This document shows positions 47,241 to 58,295 of a stretch of 64,000 nt of DNA, piece by piece (the first letter of the stretch is position 1; every line of letters starts with the position of its first letter). Location of the stretch: positions 451,501 to 515,500 of the forward strand of contig JAOTOM010005146.1 in the NCBI GenBank assembly GCA_034440615.1, given 5' to 3'. Both the position numbers and the translations under genes were made by a program. This DNA comes from Ashinkailepas kermadecensis. Taxonomy: Eukaryota; Arthropoda; Thecostraca; Neolepadidae. The notes beneath the pieces were generated by a model that was not told where the DNA came from, did no database searches, and worked only from the letters and a program-made list of their open reading frames with translations.

Positions 47241-48067
47241 GTCGCCACCGGGGAGGGGGGGGGGGGGGGCAGATGCGGCAGCCCCCCTCTGCAGGCCCAA
47301 AAATTGGTAAGGTTCCACCAAGATAGAAAAGGATGATCCAGAAACGTGCCAGGAGGCACCTAATTCGGAAGAGGACGACACAGGATTGGAAATGAGACCC
47401 CATGATGAACAAAGAGGCCCCTAAAACAGGAGAGAAAGACCATTAGATAAGAGGGATGGATCCCAGACGAGAAATAAGGCTCCAAGACGGGTAAGAAGGT
47501 CCCCAGAAGACGGTCTCCAGGAGAACTGAGGTAGGTATTGTGCTTGTAATTTGGAAGATGTGGAACCTGGGAGAGAAGAGGAGTCCACCAGGAGATAAGA
47601 GGCCACCCTTAAAATTGGCAAAGATCGAATCAAAACACAGAGCAGGAGGCCCCCAAGACTTGAGAGGAGGCCCCTAATTTGAAAAAGAAGGCCTCTAGAA
47701 GAGAAAAGGAGGCCCCTGCCGGACTCGAGAGGAGTCCCTCAAGACGGAGAAGGTGGTCTCCAGGGCCGAATGAGGCCCTGAAGACCGGAAGGAGTTCCCG
47801 GGAAATGAGAGAAGGCCCTTAAGATGGGAGTTGGTAGCAGGTATGGAAGAAGGTGAGGTTTCCAAAATTGAAGATCCCCTCAAGACGGGTAAGGCTTTCC
47901 CAGGACAAAGGAGGCCCACGAGGCGTGGCAAGAGGCCCTTAATTTGGCAGGTAATGCCCCTGGAGCATGAGAGGAAGCCTAATGCCATGCTAAGGGGGCC
48001 CCAGGATGTAGGAGGAGGTCCTCCAAAATGAGAGAGGAGGGCCATTGAATATGGAGGAGGGTAGGAC

Positions 48068-48689
48068 CACTGGCGGATCTAGCCCGCCGGTTTGGGGGGG
48101 AGCAACTTTCGGTTTTCGGCGTCAGCCCCCTCCCCCTCCCCCTCTCCATTGGCGTACCTAGGAATTGCATCAGGGGAGGGGTTGAAAGGATTTGGAGGGT
48201 GCCCATTCTCCCATTATTTTTGTTAAAAGCACCGGATTTCGACCACTATTTTGGCAAAGGGGCCATTAAAAAAAATTAATAGCAACATAATTTCCTGTAT
48301 AGGGGCCACAGCCTACCTCCACCGTTTCTAAGTTACCGGATTTGTGTTCCTGTTTACCAAAACGTTCACGTTCACGTTCAACGTCTTGTGCCACGTCAAC
48401 GGTCGTGCACGTATACACACTGGTGATCTGATTTTGTTAACTTTTGCTGTAAGCAGAACTTGAGAATATACTATGCTACGATATTGGCTTCCAAACAATT
48501 ATAAATAAAACCTTTAAAATTGGAGATTCTTTCATTCCAATGCTATTTTTTTAACCTCGGCAAAGGTTACTGCATTTTAATTTAGTTTACTTCTGTTGGT
48601 TTCGGGGGGACCAAAAGGCACTATGGCCCCCCTTTAAAGCGCTTCGTGCGGCCATGGCCGGAATGGCCCCTCCCTGGATCCGCTAGTAG
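48068..48689. mobile_element. MITE with GGCGGATC termini inside repeat tract
   Basis: The left end CACTGGCGGATCTAG and the right end read on the other strand, CTACTAGCGGATCCAG, form an imperfect terminal inverted repeat. GTAGGAC flanks both sides (48061-48067 and 48690-48696), a 6-7 bp target duplication. The element splits a degenerate repeat tract that continues on both sides. No transposase. Confidence 0.75.
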
Positions 48690-49498
48690 GTAGGACACAA
48701 GGGGAGACATCCAAAACCGGTAAAGAGGCTCCAAGAAATGAGACGAGACAGCTAAGACGCGAGAGGAGGCCTATAATTTGCAAGAAGAAGCCCCTAAAAA
48801 TGGTAGGAGCCGTGCTGGGTACTTGAAAATCACGGTATGGGCCCAAAAAGATCCGGCCGGGGCTCCTGAAAATCACGCTGAGCCTGGGGGCACCAAAAAT
48901 CACGCCCAGACCATGGAAATCACGCTAGGGGCACGACAGGTCGTACCGTTCCCCATCAGTCTCATTGGGACACAGATGAAGCCGGGGAAACGAAAAACAA
49001 TCCGTACATGGATAATCACTCTGGGACCCCAACAATGGCGCCAAAAGCCTCCAAAACGTATTGGACCCCCAAAAAGTGTCGAGGTCGTTAAAACTAGCGC
49101 TAGGGATCCAAGCAAATGACGTCGGGATACAAAAGATTACATTGGACTAAAAAAAAGTCGCGTCGCAGCCCTTCAAAATCGCACTGGGGGCCCAAAAGAT
49201 CGCGTTGGGCCCCCGAAAGTTACAGCTTCCCCCAAAAATAAATTATCAACTGGAATGTCACTTTGTGGCCTCACAAATCGGGTCAAAGTCGCCCAAAAAC
49301 CCGTTGGGCACCGAAAAAAAACGTGTCAGGGCACCGAAAAAGAATCGTGCCTTGGCCCCCGAAAGTCGCGCTGGAGCCACCAAAATTCGCGTCGGTCCAC
49401 CAAAACTCGTGCAGGGGGCTCCAAATAAATACGGCGGGCCCAGAAAACGCGCTCCAAGGCCAGAAAGTCTGCAACAGGAACTGACAAGATCGCGTTGG

Positions 49499-49656
49499 GG
49501 ACGAGTGGTCTAGGGGTTAGATGCTCGTCTCACAATCGAAAGATTGTGGGTTCGAATCTCACCTGTCGCTACTCTTCGCCCGCGACCGATCGGCGTGAGA
49601 GATTGGCGACGCTATGTGACTCAACGGTCGACGTGTCGTAGAACCAATGACCAACC
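49499..49656 (+). mobile_element. tRNA-derived SINE
   Basis: The head (49500-49568) has a Pol III A box TGGTCTAGGGG (49506-49516) and B box GGTTCGAATC (49549-49558), and folds partly like a tRNA with CAC in the anticodon position. The acceptor and anticodon stems carry mismatches, so a working tRNA-Val is unlikely. About 90 bases of unrelated tail follow. GACARGATCGCGTTGG occurs on both sides (49483-49498 and 49657-49672), a probable target duplication. GATCGCGTTGG is also a common string in this repeat tract, which weakens that point. Confidence 0.65.
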
Positions 49657-50699
49657 GACAGGATCGCGTTGGTGTCACAGGTAAGTACAACGCGCCCAGC
49701 AAACTTGAACCGGTTCCCCAAATATCGCGATCGGGACCCACAATTACCATCGGTAGTCCCAATTCACGTCGGGGCTCCCAAAAATTGGCGTGTAGGGCCC
49801 CACAGAAGCACAGTGTGACCTCAAAAATCGCATCGGTATCCCAAAAAAATCAAGCCGGAGCGTTCCAAAATAAGGAGGGATTTAAACAAAAACTGTCCGG
49901 GTCATGCAAATGGCTCTGGAGTACCGGACATATCATCAGATGCCTTCACAAATCGCGTACGGTCCCGAAAAACATACGGGAGCTTGACAAAATTGAGGTG
50001 AGATACAAAAACATGGCGCCAGAGGCTCGAAAAAATCTGACCGGGATTCGGAATTTAAAGAAAATTCAGAGCAGATCTACCAAATCGCGGTAAGCCCTGG
50101 AAACTGGCGTTGGGTTCCCGCAACCACGCGCCTAGGCGCGATAAGTCGCGCTGGGACCAAAAAAATCGCACCGAAGCCCCGAAATTGTACTGGGGCCCCA
50201 TAAATCTGCGTCAGAAGCCCCAAATATACACAGCGGGACCCTAAGAGCACAACGGGGGCCGAAAGTGCAACTGGCCCTCCAAAGCGCACAGTCTTGCAAA
50301 AAGCGACAGGGCCTTAAAACATGCGTTGCAGCCCTAAATAAACATACCGGGAGCTCTAAAAAATACACCGGAAACTCTCGAGGCACACAGGGGCCATGCG
50401 ACCGCACAAGGACCTGAAAAAGGTGCTGGAGCCGCAAAAAGCAACATGGTCCCAAAACGAACAAAAAGACCGAGCACTAAATAAACACATCGGGATCTTT
50501 CAAAGCGGTACCCCGACACCTAAAAAAATCATCGGTGCACAAAAAAGCAACAACACCATAAAACAAGCAGGGGTTTCGAAAACATGTTGGGCCCGTAACA
50601 AAAAAATGGATTCGAGCCCTGAAACACATCCGTAGACGAAGAGAGACAGAACGGGTCCAAAAAAGAACACTGAGGCAGGGCCTCGGTTCGGTAGCCAAT

Positions 50700-51289
50700 C
50701 TGGGAGCATATTCAATAAAAGATAGGATTGGAAGATTGGAAGTAGGGAAGTAATGATCGAATTTAATTAATTTAATTTTCGCAGCGAACGTCCATACGAA
50801 GCATTCCATCACGTCAAATATGGCGCAAGTCTATCATGTGGCAGCAATTACCAAAACGTAGGAGGCTAGCAGAAACCGCAGCATCGCACGAAGTGTAGCG
50901 AATGCGCAAGATGGGTGTGCGTGTGCACGAACTTTGGCGTCATGGCGACCGGGCGCTATGAACTGGAATGTCGGAAATTGGAAAATTTTACATCTTAAAG
51001 TGATTAGGTGTAATTTCAGCAGTGTGAGGCGACTTATTAAGGGATACCAAAAGAAAACATTCGAATAGGGTGGGAGAGTTAGGGTTGAAATCCGTCGAGT
51101 CAGAAACGATAGTCGTAGATTAGGCCCCTCCATAGGATAATTCAGTTAATCACTAATTATGGTATTTAAAAAGGTCCCCTTTTACAAAATAGTGGTCGAA
51201 ATCAGAGGACTTTTTAATGCGGTAAGTGGATCGCCTCCAAGTACGTTTCCCGCCCCCTCCCCCTTGACGCAAATATAGGTACACCACTG
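50700..51289. repeat. Non-repetitive tail of element copy 1
   Basis: It aligns with 54790-55447 (CATACGAAGCATTCCA, GTAATTTCAGCAGTGTGAGG, GGATACCAAAAGAAAA). It ends GGTACACCACTG, close to the inverted terminus of copy 2. Confidence 0.75.
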
Positions 51290-52413
51290 GTCTCCCAATA
51301 ATTTTCAGAAACATACGCCCATGGGGCAAATCCAACATTGAGGGGGCAAATTCCCCCTCACACGCATACAAAACAGCACCGATGCCCCATACCAAATGGG
51401 ATGAATAATGTTTCAAATGCATTTTCTTCCTACAAACGTCTCTTCTGTGATTACAGCCTGCATGATTAGAGCTTCCCAGCTTCAATACCTTTTCAACGAC
51501 GTCATTTACCAAACGGTGCAGCACAGCGAAAACCATGGGCGTGACGGCGTGGAATTTGAAGGTTTTGCATTATTTACGCATTGCCATTGTTGCATTGTTG
51601 CATTGTTATTTATGCACTGTTGTTCAGCAATGCTTGTTCTTGCCGTTAATTTATTCGCTGAGGATTTATTATTTTAGCTTTTGTGCTAGGTGCCTTGCAG
51701 CCAGCACCAAGTGTTATTAGAAATCAATCAATCCCTCAGATGGCGATCATAAAAACAATTCAATCCATTTCTCGTTGTCATCTTCCCGAAATTGTCGTCC
51801 TAGGACTGAGAAATGATCGTTTAAGCTTGCTTATGACATCAAGCTGGTGGGAAGCCTAACAGTAGTGATGAATCTAACAATTTTCAGTTAGACTTGGTGG
51901 ACATAGAAGTGGGTTGATCAATGGGAGTTATCTTTAAGATACGCTTAGCACCAGCCCCGCCAGCTCGCTGCAATCTAGGGACAAGCCGGAAGATTCTTCT
52001 GGTCGAGAAAGCATTAAGACATTGGTTTGTTTGGGCGCTTAGGTATCCATCCACATATTACTTATTTATACCCTGGTATGGCTCAGTTCTCAGCGAAAAA
52101 AAGATATTGCTAATTCGTGTTGCATAAATCCGTGCCAAGAGCAAACAAGACATCAATATGCAATCATGTTTCCCATTCTGGAACCATAGTAAAAGCCTAA
52201 AAACAATAGGTCCTAACACAATGGAGGCCCCTTTCGAGGAGCAGGAGATCCCCTTTCAACATTGCCTCCCCCCCTGTAATAATTTCGTGGCGACGCCACT
52301 GCATGTGCTACCTATCAGCATTCAAACCTCATTCCTCTCCGTGCGTACAGTGTATGCGCCTGTCCGTGCGCACACTCGCCTTCCACTTGACGGAGACACC
52401 TGTTCGTCGGCAG
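51290..52413 (+). other. Rest of intron 11
   Basis: No coding motif precedes the exon 12 acceptor. GCGACGCCACTG near 52291 resembles the terminal motif of the neighbouring transposon family. Confidence 0.45.
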
Positions 52414-52604
52414 ACGGTACGGCAAGTTCTGGCGGCCGGGCGGGGTGTCGGTGGACGAGTCCGAGTTCGAAGGTGGGTTCGGCTCGCCGAACGACAAGTG
52501 CGCTGTAGTAGTGAATGGCATCAGCAAGCTGCGGGCGGTGGCGTGCGACGATCAGCCGCACGGCGTCATCTGCCAGTCTCCCGGACACGCCAGCGCTCAA
52601 ACAT
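52414..52604 (+). CDS. Exon 12: second half of C-type lectin-like domain 2
   Basis: Phase 2 in, phase 1 out. The acceptor is TTCGTCGGCAG|ACGG and the donor AAACAT|GTAAGT. It reads RYGKFWRPGGVSVDE, EFEGGFGSPNDKCAVVV and LRAVACDDQPHGVICQ, supplying the C-terminal CTLD cysteines and the final 'VICQ' strand, then a short Ser/Gln linker. There is no WND or EPN/QPD triplet, so calcium-dependent sugar binding of the classical kind is not expected. An upstream stop at 52388-52390 in this frame confirms that the exon cannot extend far to the left. Confidence 0.85.
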
Positions 52605-52789
52605 GTAAGTTGTGCCAGTGATGCACAAGAAGGGGCGGAGAGGCTGCACAATTCAGGCGCAATGGCGATTGCCCACGAATAACGGTGTTTGTGTCGGCTT
52701 GCCGATCGGCAGGATATCTTCCACGCACGAGCGGAGTTTTGGCTCAGAAAAGGCTTTTGAGATTCCACAGGATAAACTCAATTCAGAAG

Positions 52790-53030
52790 TTCTCACGGTT
52801 ACGGGATGGCCTAGGGGTGCCCAGAATTCTGGCGGTCCACAAAGACATAAGGAGCTCGCGTGGGAGAGTTTTGCGGGTGAGGAAAGGCATCTGGGAGACG
52901 GTGTCCAGAAACTCCCACGGGTGGGTAAATGCAAAGGGGAAACGGTGTCCAGAAGTTCTCACTGGTGGGGAAAGGCATAGAGGAGACGGTGTCCGGAAGT
53001 TCTCACGGGTGCGAGAAGACAGCGGCCGAG
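52790..53030. repeat. Degenerate ~57-bp repeats after exon 12
   Basis: Four decayed units hold GAGACGGTGTCCAGAAGTTC and TCACGGGTG-like strings. Confidence 0.7.
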
Positions 53031-53161
53031 AGTTCATATGAATGGAATGAACTGTACACATTCTACTTTGAATGTCAAGATTCTGTATGCTTTTGAGTTC
53101 CGCCCTGTCTGATCGGGGTTAAGCTCTAATTGAAAGCACCTTGATACTGTGTGTATGAGAT

Positions 53162-53162
<1 letters not shown>

Positions 53163-53201
<39 letters not shown>

Positions 53202-53208
53202 GAGAAAA

Positions 53209-53278
<70 letters not shown>

Positions 53279-53285
53279 GGAGAGG
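53163..53285. repeat. (GA)n microsatellite
   Basis: About 120 bases of GA with A-rich interruptions. Confidence 0.95.
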
Positions 53286-53519
53286 CAATGAAATGCTAAA
53301 TTTAATTGCGTCAAATTGCGCCACATATTGCGCCACATAAATTGCGTCAAAGACCCCCCCCCCCCTCCCCCCAAAAAACAAAACAAAAAAACAATTGGCT
53401 CCGTCGAATCGACCCGAGCACCAAAAAATTCAGAAAAGGTCCCGAATGGGACTTTTCCGAAAGGCCTTTCTACTCTGAAGGGTGACATCGGCTGAAAAAA
53501 AAACCTCGCTGAGCAGCCG

Positions 53520-55447
53520 CAGTGGCGTACCAAAAAAGCAAATTTCCTCATCCACTCTACTGAGGGGGTGGGCTCCCAAAAATCGCGCGGGAGTCCCCAA
53601 AAAATCGCCCTCGTGCCCTATTGATTAGCGTCGTGCACCACAATTCGCGTAGGGGATACATTGATACAGCTGGCACCAAAAAAAAACTCACGCCGGGACC
53701 ACAAATTTTCGCAGGGCTCGCCAAAATCGCACTGGGGCCCAACTAAGTAGAACACGCCCCGCGAACTCGCGTCGTGTCCTCCAAATATCGCACTCAGTAC
53801 CAAAAATTCCCGTCGGTAGTCCCGAAATTCTGGTCGGGGTATCAAAACGTCCCCTCGGGGCTACCAAAAATTCGCGTCGATGGCCCCAAATAAGCACAGC
53901 ATGGCCCAAAAAATGGTATCGGGACCCGACAACAATATAGCCGGAGCTCTCCAAAATAAGGAGAGATCCTGAAAAATATATGTCCGACTCCGGAAAATCG
54001 CTCCGGTGTCTCCAAAATACCACAAGATGCCTGCAGAGACCGAGTATGGTCGCGAAAAAACGTACCAAAGCCCGGAAAATTGCGGTGAAACCTAAAAATA
54101 TGACGCCGGGTGCAAACAAAAATCAGGTTGGTATTCGTGCTATTAAAAGAAGAAGAAGAAGTCAGCAAAAGTTGCGTGCAGCCTAGAAAGCACGCGTCGT
54201 GCCCCACGAAACCATGCACCTGGGCTCGAAAAGTCACGCCGGGACCACGATAAATTATACCAGAGCCCCTAAAATCATGTTCAGTTCTCACAAATGTGCG
54301 TCAAGAGCCCCAAACAAAAACAGCAGTACGTGAAGGGCACAACGGGATGCTGAATATGCACCGAACCCGCTAAAGCGCACCGAGTCTCGCAAAGAGCAGC
54401 GGGCCTTAAAACATGCTTTGCAGCTCTAAATAGACACACCGGAAACTCCTTTCAAAAGAAGTACAACGGAGGCACTTAAAACACACCGGAACCATGAGAC
54501 GGCATGGGGATATAAAAAAAACCGGCCGGGACCCTCAAAAAGCGATATGGTCATAAGAAGGAACAAAAGACTGGGCACTAAATATACACATCGGGGTCTT
54601 CGAAAACGCTCCGATAGTTACAAAATATCGTCGGGGCACAACAAGCAACAAAGCTCTAAAAAAGAGCCGGGGGGTCAAAAGTGTGCCAGCCCATGACAAA
54701 AAAAAATTGGCTAGAGCCTTAAAACGCATCCGTGGACGAAGAAAAACGTCACGGGTCCAAAACACACACCCAGCCTCGGTTCGGTAGCCAATCTGGGAGC
54801 TCATTTAACGAAACAGATGAGTTACATCAAAGCTCAACGGGTATCCGGATTTCTTAGCCACCAGAAAATGTGGGAAAAAGAGAACTAATCATCGAATTTA
54901 GTTCATCGAATTTTCCCCGCGAACCCCCATACGAAGCATTCCACACGTCATATATGGTACAAAACTATCATGCGGCAGCAACTAGCAAAACGTTGGAGGC
55001 CTTGCAGAAACCGGAGAATCGCATGAAGTGTGGCGAATGCGCTGAATGTGCAAGGCGGGTGTACACATGCACGAACGTTGGCGTTTTGGCGGTCGGGCAA
55101 TACTAACTGGAATGCCTGAAATGTGGAAATTTTACGTTTTTAAGTCATTTGCACAGGTGTAATTTCAGCAGTGTGAGGTGACTTATCAATGGATACCAAA
55201 AGAAAAACCTTCGAACAGGATGGGGAGAGTTATGGGTTAAATGCGGTGTCTCAGAAACGATGGTGGTAGATTGGACCCCCTCCAAAGGACAATTAAGTTG
55301 GTCACTAATTCTTGTATTTAAAAAATATACAAAATTTGTAAAATAAAATAGTATCGAAATCCGATGACTTTTTAAACAATGAGGAAGGTGAGACCCCTCA
55401 AAATCCGCTTTCCCCCTTCCCTAGCACACATCCTAGGTACGCCACTG
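53520..55447. mobile_element. Non-autonomous DNA element with CAGTGGCGTACC termini, copy 2
   Basis: The ends are exact 12-base inverted repeats (CAGTGGCGTACC at 53520 and its complement ending at 55447). The interior is a degenerate ~30-bp repeat tract (53560-54790) followed by a unique tail. A second, older copy lies at about 47.3-51.29 kb. No transposase frame is seen, and no clear target duplication. Confidence 0.7.
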
Positions 55448-56880
55448 AATATTGCAGATTTATTTGGGGGCATTGCCAGGTTCCCCATATCAGTGCTTAC
55501 CGTGCAACAGGCCACGATCAAAGGTTAGCAACGGCAGAACACCTAAGGTAAAAAGTCTCAACATCGTTCTGGAAGGGATCGTCTTCACCCAAGGGAGGGG
55601 AAAGGCGTGTATCTGAAGAAGAGCGACTGACTCTCTTGTCCCACATTCCCTCCCTCCATCCACACTCATGAGTCCATGTCCAAAAGGCTTTTTGAAAGCC
55701 GTTCTTTGCTTTCCGAAATGCATTTCTGAAGTGGAAGGAACTTTCTAGCCTCTTGTCTTCGTGTGCAAGGAATTGATCTCAATAAATCCAAGTGCAGTAA
55801 AACCTGAATCAAATTTAAGTTGTCAAGTTCGCATTCTAATTTTGTTTTAGTTACACTGCAACTTCTTGTACAGCGTTGCTGAAAGTGTTATATTGACTCC
55901 ATCCATCTCAGCAAATCACCATGACACGAATTATGATGGGCGCCGCTCATGCGCATTCCCAATCGGAAGCACACAATTCAGCTCCTGATTCCATGGTTCC
56001 CATTACGCTAGCCAAGCTAAATAAATTTGAACACACCGAGAGCGTTGCGACCGTGCCTGTCTATTGTCGGCTTCGTGCATCATATTTAGGTATTACCGTT
56101 CTCGCGTTTGAGATGGTGTCAATTATAAAGCCGCTGCCACTACACATTCAATGACAATTACAATGGCAAGGTGTAATTTTGTTCTGCTATTTTAGCTCAC
56201 GCAGTCCTGCGCGAAGGGAAATACCGGCGGCTGGAGAAGGAGGAGAAGGGGAGGGAAATTTGCCCCGTCAGCTAACGTTTTATTCGAGTCCATGTACCAC
56301 GGGCCGAGATGTCATTTTTGTGAAGGGTTCGGATATTTTCAAGTTGGCGTAGCAAAATATCCCTAAGCATTCGCTGAACAACATCACAATCTAATCACGT
56401 AAGGCTTAGCGTTTTAATCATCGAAATCAAATGTGAAGTGTGGTAGGTAACCCCGAACCCGAGGATAATTCGGTTTCATGTTGTTCCCGGGTGTCCTCAT
56501 GGCACTTCGATGTAAAATATGGCAAAGTCGTTCAGTTGGCCGTTTTTGAGCATAACGTGACCTCCGCTTTTTTCGCACGATGGGAGAGCTCGGCAAATTC
56601 GATGAATGTCGAAATGTTCATATACGTTTGATAGCACGTGTCCTGGGGTGTCCATTGGGCTCCGCAATGGTTGAATGAGACTAGAAGGGTCCCGTAGCGA
56701 ATAGACAAACCCGCCCCTAAGTCTCCACTAACTCATTGGCAGCGGTCCCGAGTGTGCACCTAGTGAAAGTCAGTGGCCACCCAAGGCAACAAGATAATAC
56801 AAGTAGGCAAGGAAGATAACAGCACAGAGGAATCTGCACGCTGGAAAATCGCATTGTCTTTTTTTCAAGTGCCTTCACAA
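55448..56880 (+). other. Intron 12, nothing recognised
   Basis: No exon-like or repeat pattern was seen. Confidence 0.45.
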
Positions 56881-56883
56881 GAA

Positions 56884-57278
56884 GCGTTTAAAATACCAGG
56901 GCATGTGTTGTTGTTTGTTGTAGGCTGACATGCCGTTTAAAATACCAGGGCATGTGTTGTTGTTTGTTGTAGGCTGACATGCCGTTTAAAATACCGGGGC
57001 ATGTGTTGTTGTTTGTTGTAGGCTGACATGCCGTTTAAAATACCAGGGCATGTGTTGTTGTTTGTTGTAGGCTGACATGCCGTTTGAAATACCAGGGCAT
57101 GTGTTGTTGTTTGTTGTAGGCTGACATGCCGTTTAAAATACCAGGGCATGTGTTGTTGTTTGTTGTAGGCTGACATGCCGTTTAAAATACCAGGGCATGT
57201 GTTGTTGTTTGTTGTAGGCTGACATGCCGTTTAAAATACCAGGGCATGTGTTGTTGTTTGTTGTAGGCTGACATGCCG
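56884..57278. repeat. 49-bp minisatellite
   Basis: Eight units of 49 bases hold CCGTTTAAAATACCAGGGC and TTGTTGTAGGCTGACATG. No exon could be placed beside it, although TTTGTTGTAG resembles an acceptor. Confidence 0.93.
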
Positions 57279-57817
57279 TCTCATGGCGATATCAGCCGCC
57301 TTTGTTATCTGGAGATTGGATCAGAGCAGAGGGAGACTGGAGAGACTTACAGTGAGAACAGATAATATTTACGGTTGGGGATCCCTGGAAGCTAGGCGCT
57401 TTAGTTTTTTCCTTTGCTTTTCCGTTATTTTGTTTGCTGGTAGCAGCACTCGTTGGATACGAAATGCCCATTAATTATGGTCTGATATTCCATGCTTGTA
57501 TACCAATTACACCACAATACTTGTCTTTGGATCTTCTGCACAGAACAGGGATACATTTGACGCTTACAAGATCATTGGTACTTAAAGCTTCAAAAATGCA
57601 TTTTTGGGCCATCTACGATTCCTTATTCGCTGTCATTGCGTTTGCTGTTAGCTTAACCATCTTATTTTCATAAGGTTGTGTTTTTTAGGTCACATCTTCC
57701 TTCTAGCAACACCTGAAAATGTTGCTCAAAATCTCTGAAAAAATGAGCCGAACATTCCTGATGCGAATGCTGCCTTCGACATGTTTTCATCCCTTGCCGC
57801 AGTCAAATGCAGAATAA

Positions 57818-57853
<36 letters not shown>

Positions 57854-58052
57854 ATGCGTGTGTGGGCATGTGTGAATGTGTGTGGGGGAGGGGGGGAAGT
57901 AAAGGAGGCAAAGCCTGGCTGCCAGTAATGAGCTTAATGTATTGGCTAGCTGCTGTCGAGGGTGTAACGCACTTCCTCCCGTCCCACACATGTGCAATTG
58001 CCCGTATTGACCCGCTTTGTTGACCCGTTGACCCGCTTTGTTGTGTTTTCAG
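57279..58052 (+). other. End of intron 12
   Basis: A GT microsatellite lies at 57821-57850. CCCGCTTTGTTG is repeated just before the exon 13 acceptor (58010-58045). No coding motif. Confidence 0.5.
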
Positions 58053-58295
58053 CGCGCTGCTCGATCCCGTACGACCAGATCGTCAGCAGCAACAGCACAA
58101 CACGACCAACCTTGAAACATGACACGACAGTCGAGCCGGGGATTTATGGTGACGTGCTGTCCGTGATCTGTCCTGACGCCTACGGCATGTACCCACCTGA
58201 GCTGCTCCCCGTGGTCAAGTTCCAGTGTCACGGCCTGCAGCGCGAGTGGGAGCCAGTTAACGTCGACACGACGCTGCCACCGGAGTGTGTGCTAG
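58053..58295 (+). CDS. Exon 13: CCP/sushi domain 2
   Basis: Phase 1 in, phase 1 out. The acceptor is GTTGTGTTTTCAG|CGCG, with a strong pyrimidine tract. The whole CCP lies in one exon: RCSIPYDQIVSSN (first cysteine), DVLSVICPDAYG (second), VVKFQCHGLQREWEPV (third plus the conserved Trp) and LPPEC (fourth). A sequon NST lies near the start. The donor chosen is GTGCTAG|GTGTGT, the only nearby GT that keeps phase 1. It is also the first of many near-identical GTGCTAG|GTGGGT strings in the following 1.8-kb array, so the exact donor used is uncertain by one or more repeat steps. Confidence 0.83.

Larger units (their letters stand above)
47270..50700. repeat. Degenerate ~25-35 bp repeat tract, copy 1
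   Basis: Decayed units on the themes GAGAGGAGGCCCCTAA (47280-48060 and 48690-48800) and CAAAAATCGCGTTGGGGCCC (48830-50640) fill the region. It is interrupted by a MITE (48068-48689) and a SINE (49499-49656). From about 49700 it aligns along its length with 53690-54790, sharing CCGGAGCGTTCCAAAATAAGG-like and GGCCTTAAAACATGC strings. Confidence 0.75.

Noticed and set aside
49500..49568. Functional tRNA-Val gene
   Set aside because: Mismatches in the acceptor and anticodon stems, an attached tail and flanking direct repeats point to a SINE.
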